Source: Psychroserpens burtonensis DSM 12212
GTDB taxonomy: Bacteria; Bacteroidota; Bacteroidia; Flavobacteriales; Flavobacteriaceae
DNA: 64,000 bases
NCBI RefSeq assembly: GCF_000425305.1
Contig: NZ_AUDE01000027.1
Location: 1-64,000 of the forward strand
Reading direction: 5' to 3'
Shown: positions 62,029 to 64,000 of the stretch, one piece after another
How positions within the stretch are numbered: position 1 is the stretch's first letter
Layout of the letters: the number at the start of each line of letters is the position of its first letter
The notes under the pieces: model-generated
Databases searched by the model: none
What the model was told of the DNA's origin: nothing
Seen by the model: the letters and a program-made list of their open reading frames with translations, nothing else
Translations under genes and position numbers: made by a program

Positions 62029-62303
62029 AATATTAAAATCTAGATGAGTTGTGATAATTAGTAAATATAAGGTGTGCAAGTGAATATATACAAGCATCAT
62101 TCGAATTTAATGAGATAAAACATGTTATGTCTACTTTAGCATAATAAAACCTTAGCTAATGCTGTGCTTGATTTTTCTAATTTTTCTAAAGAAAAAGACA
62201 GTATTTTAATTTCATTAAATTCAAGTAATACGAGGTATTAACTAAAATTTAGGACTCAAAAAAGTGAAGAAGCTTATATTTACGCTAGAATTGAATTGAA
62301 ACT

Positions 62304-63911
62304 ATGCTAACAGACAGTCTTCCGTTTAGAGAAACCAACTATTTCTCTTCTTTGATTTGCGATTATCTAGATGAAAATAATGATTTAAAATCGTTCTATA
62401 ATCGGTTTCCAAAGCTTGAGAATTTTAAAGCTCAAATTGAGGAAAAACGAGGTTCTTTTTCTTCGGAAACGAGAGCGGTTTTGGTGAACTCTTTAAAAAA
62501 CCAATATGCATCTGTTGCGATGTCTGAAGCAACTAAAACGAATATCGAATTATTAAGCAATAACGAAACGTTTACAGTTACTACAGGTCATCAACTCAAT
62601 TTATTTACGGGGCCACTTTATTTTTTTTATAAAATTATTTCCACAATCAATTTGTGCACACAGCTTAAGTCTGAATATCCAAAACAAAGCTTTGTACCTA
62701 TCTATTGGATGGCAACCGAAGATCATGATTTTGAAGAGATAAATTACTTCAATTTTAGAGGACAAAAATTACAATGGAATCGAAAAGCATCTGGAGCGGT
62801 AGGTGAATTACAACTTGACGGATTGGACAGCGTTTTTAAGGTTTTTGCGAACCAATTAAACACTTCGACCAATGCAGAAACGCTAAAGCAATTATTTAAA
62901 AGTGCTTATTTAGAGCATCAAGATTTAACAGATGCCACGCGTTATCTGGTCAATGAATTATTCAAGGACCAGGGTTTGGTGATTATTGATGGTAATGATG
63001 CCGCTTTAAAGCGGTTGTTCATTCCTTATGTAGAAGATGAATTAGTGAATCAAACCTCTTTTGATAAAGTCACAGAAGCTAACAGTTGCCTTAATGGTCT
63101 CTCCGGAAATTATAAAATTCAAGTCAATCCAAGAGAAATTAACGTATTCTACATCACAAAAGATGTAAGAGAACGAATCGTAGAAACTGAAGGTATCTAT
63201 CAGGTACTCAATACAACTATTTCCTGGAGTAAGAGTGAGATACAAAAAATACTCTTAGCGCATCCAGAACGTTTTTCGCCAAATGTAATCATGCGACCAT
63301 TATTTCAAGAAGTCATATTGCCAAACCTTTGTTATATTGGAGGAGGAGGAGAGTTAGCCTATTGGTTGCAACTCAAATCTAATTTTGAAGCGCAAAAAGT
63401 TACTTTTCCTATGTTGTTGCTTCGAAATTCAGTACTGATCATGACTGATAAGCAAAAAGATAAACTTCAAAAGCTAAACGTTTCAGTGAACGATTTGTTT
63501 CTAAAACAAAATGAATTACGAACTAAGGTTACCAAGCAAGTCTCTGAAATTACAATCGATTTTTCATCTCAAAAAGCATATTTAGACCAACAATTTAAAG
63601 AGTTATATGTGCTTGCAGAGCAAACTGATGAATCATTCATTGGCGCAGTGAAAGCACAAGAAGCAAAACAAATTAAAGGACTCGACAACCTAGAGAGTAG
63701 ATTGCTTAAAGCACAAAAACGAAAACTGAGTGATCATTTAGAACGGGTTACAGTATTGCAAGACGATTTGTTTCCTCGCCAAAGTTTGCAAGAGCGTAAT
63801 ATGAATTTCTCTGAGTTCTATTTAGAGTATGGAGACGTTCTTATTACGGAGTTAATAGAAAATTTAGAACCTTTAAAAGGTGAGTTTTTAGTGTTAACGG
63901 TTCAGAATTAG
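62304..63911 (+). CDS. bshC: Bacillithiol biosynthesis cysteine-adding enzyme BshC
   Basis: A 535-residue enzyme that joins cysteine to glucosaminyl-malate, the last step of bacillithiol synthesis. Landmarks are VTTGHQLNLFTGPLYFFYKI (Gly-His-Gln-Leu-Asn motif), VPIYWMATEDHDFEEI, NVIMRPLFQEVILPNLCYIGGGGELAYW and a long C-terminal coiled coil (LRTKVTKQVSEIT onward). Length is standard. BshA and BshB are not in the window. Its presence means bacillithiol is likely the main thiol of this bacterium. Confidence 0.95.
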   Translation: MLTDSLPFRETNYFSSLICDYLDENNDLKSFYNRFPKLENFKAQIEEKRGSFSSETRAVLVNSLKNQYASVAMSEATKTNIELLSNNETFTVTTGHQLNLFTGPLYFFYKIISTINLCTQLKSEYPKQSFVPIYWMATEDHDFEEINYFNFRGQKLQWNRKASGAVGELQLDGLDSVFKVFANQLNTSTNAETLKQLFKSAYLEHQDLTDATRYLVNELFKDQGLVIIDGNDAALKRLFIPYVEDELVNQTSFDKVTEANSCLNGLSGNYKIQVNPREINVFYITKDVRERIVETEGIYQVLNTTISWSKSEIQKILLAHPERFSPNVIMRPLFQEVILPNLCYIGGGGELAYWLQLKSNFEAQKVTFPMLLLRNSVLIMTDKQKDKLQKLNVSVNDLFLKQNELRTKVTKQVSEITIDFSSQKAYLDQQFKELYVLAEQTDESFIGAVKAQEAKQIKGLDNLESRLLKAQKRKLSDHLERVTVLQDDLFPRQSLQERNMNFSEFYLEYGDVLITELIENLEPLKGEFLVLTVQN

Positions 63912-64000
63912 TATTCATAGTTTAGAGACTAGTGTTGACTGTTTAGTGAGTGTTAATTAATTTTTGTTACTGTTTATATCGATTAGACTTCGTGCTTTTT

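Larger units (their letters stand above)
9814..62468. repeat. Dispersed octamer TTCCGAAG (19 sites)
   Basis: TTCCGAAG or its complement CTTCGGAA starts at 9814, 14256, 15142, 15968, 19513, 22855, 23350, 33260, 36834, 41486, 41637, 43610, 46813, 47383, 54722, 54791, 59507, 61788 and 62461. Flanks favour TTTCCGAAGAAA. From base composition only one or two would be expected in the window. Sites are on both strands, in genes and in spacers. Meaning unknown. Confidence 0.8.

Noticed and set aside
62029-62100. Longer N-terminus for the M14 carboxypeptidase
   Set aside because: It would put about 24 residues before a clear signal peptide; the ATG at 62028 fits export better.

Overview
The window is chromosomal DNA from a low-GC member of the Bacteroidota, most likely a marine flavobacterium (family Flavobacteriaceae). 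The signs are type IX secretion (Por) C-terminal sorting domains, many SPI/lipoprotein-type signal peptides, a TonB-dependent outer-membrane receptor, DUF6090, DUF4295 next to L28/L33, bacillithiol synthase BshC, and Bacteroidota-type promoters (TTG, 19-25 bp, TAnnTTTG). I see no tRNA, rRNA, CRISPR array, complete IS element or prophage.

Layout. 0-7 kb is an accessory-looking stretch: a secreted amidohydrolase, a DUF6090 gene broken by one in-frame stop, an FKBP isomerase and a two-gene T9SS/secreted unit, separated by copies of a degenerate ~100 bp repeat. 7-13.4 kb has a penicillin-acylase-like lipoprotein and then a tight five-gene operon (flavodoxin-like protein, DUF1622, EgtB, EgtD, Asp/Glu-racemase-like protein) that looks like an ergothioneine-type thiol pathway. 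13.5-28.8 kb is mostly housekeeping: a Crp/Fnr regulator, pyruvate carboxylase with a conserved unknown partner, a Dus enzyme, a vanadium haloperoxidase/PAP2 lipoprotein, HtpG, an S9 peptidase and a FabH-like synthase. A small glycine-zipper gene here is thrown out of frame by a 16-base A tract next to its start codon.

29-33.5 kb is the most unusual part. An intact lipoprotein gene is followed by relics of related cassettes. These share a glycine-rich linker and a conserved module but carry different C-terminal domains, and each C-terminus is directly followed by a different membrane-protein gene. This is the architecture expected of a polymorphic, C-terminus-swapping system. Four tandem octamers lie upstream of the intact gene, and an exact 21 bp repeat flanks the block.

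33.5-64 kb returns to ordinary flavobacterial genes: TonB receptor, CoA-binding protein, Na+/solute symporter, a large T9SS BNR-repeat protein, RecR, a GT2 glycosyltransferase, an E2 acyltransferase, an acyltransferase-like membrane protein, exonuclease, FAH-family enzyme, Hpt protein, CinA, L28-L33-DUF4295-FtsY, amidase, serine hydrolase, RimO, a TonB-C-like lipoprotein, an XRE/2TM regulator, a methyltransferase, an M14 carboxypeptidase and BshC. BshC together with EgtB/EgtD suggests two low-molecular-weight thiol systems in one cell.

Across the whole window the octamer TTCCGAAG (commonly TTTCCGAAGAAA) occurs 19 times by eye, on both strands and in both genes and spacers, far more than base composition predicts.
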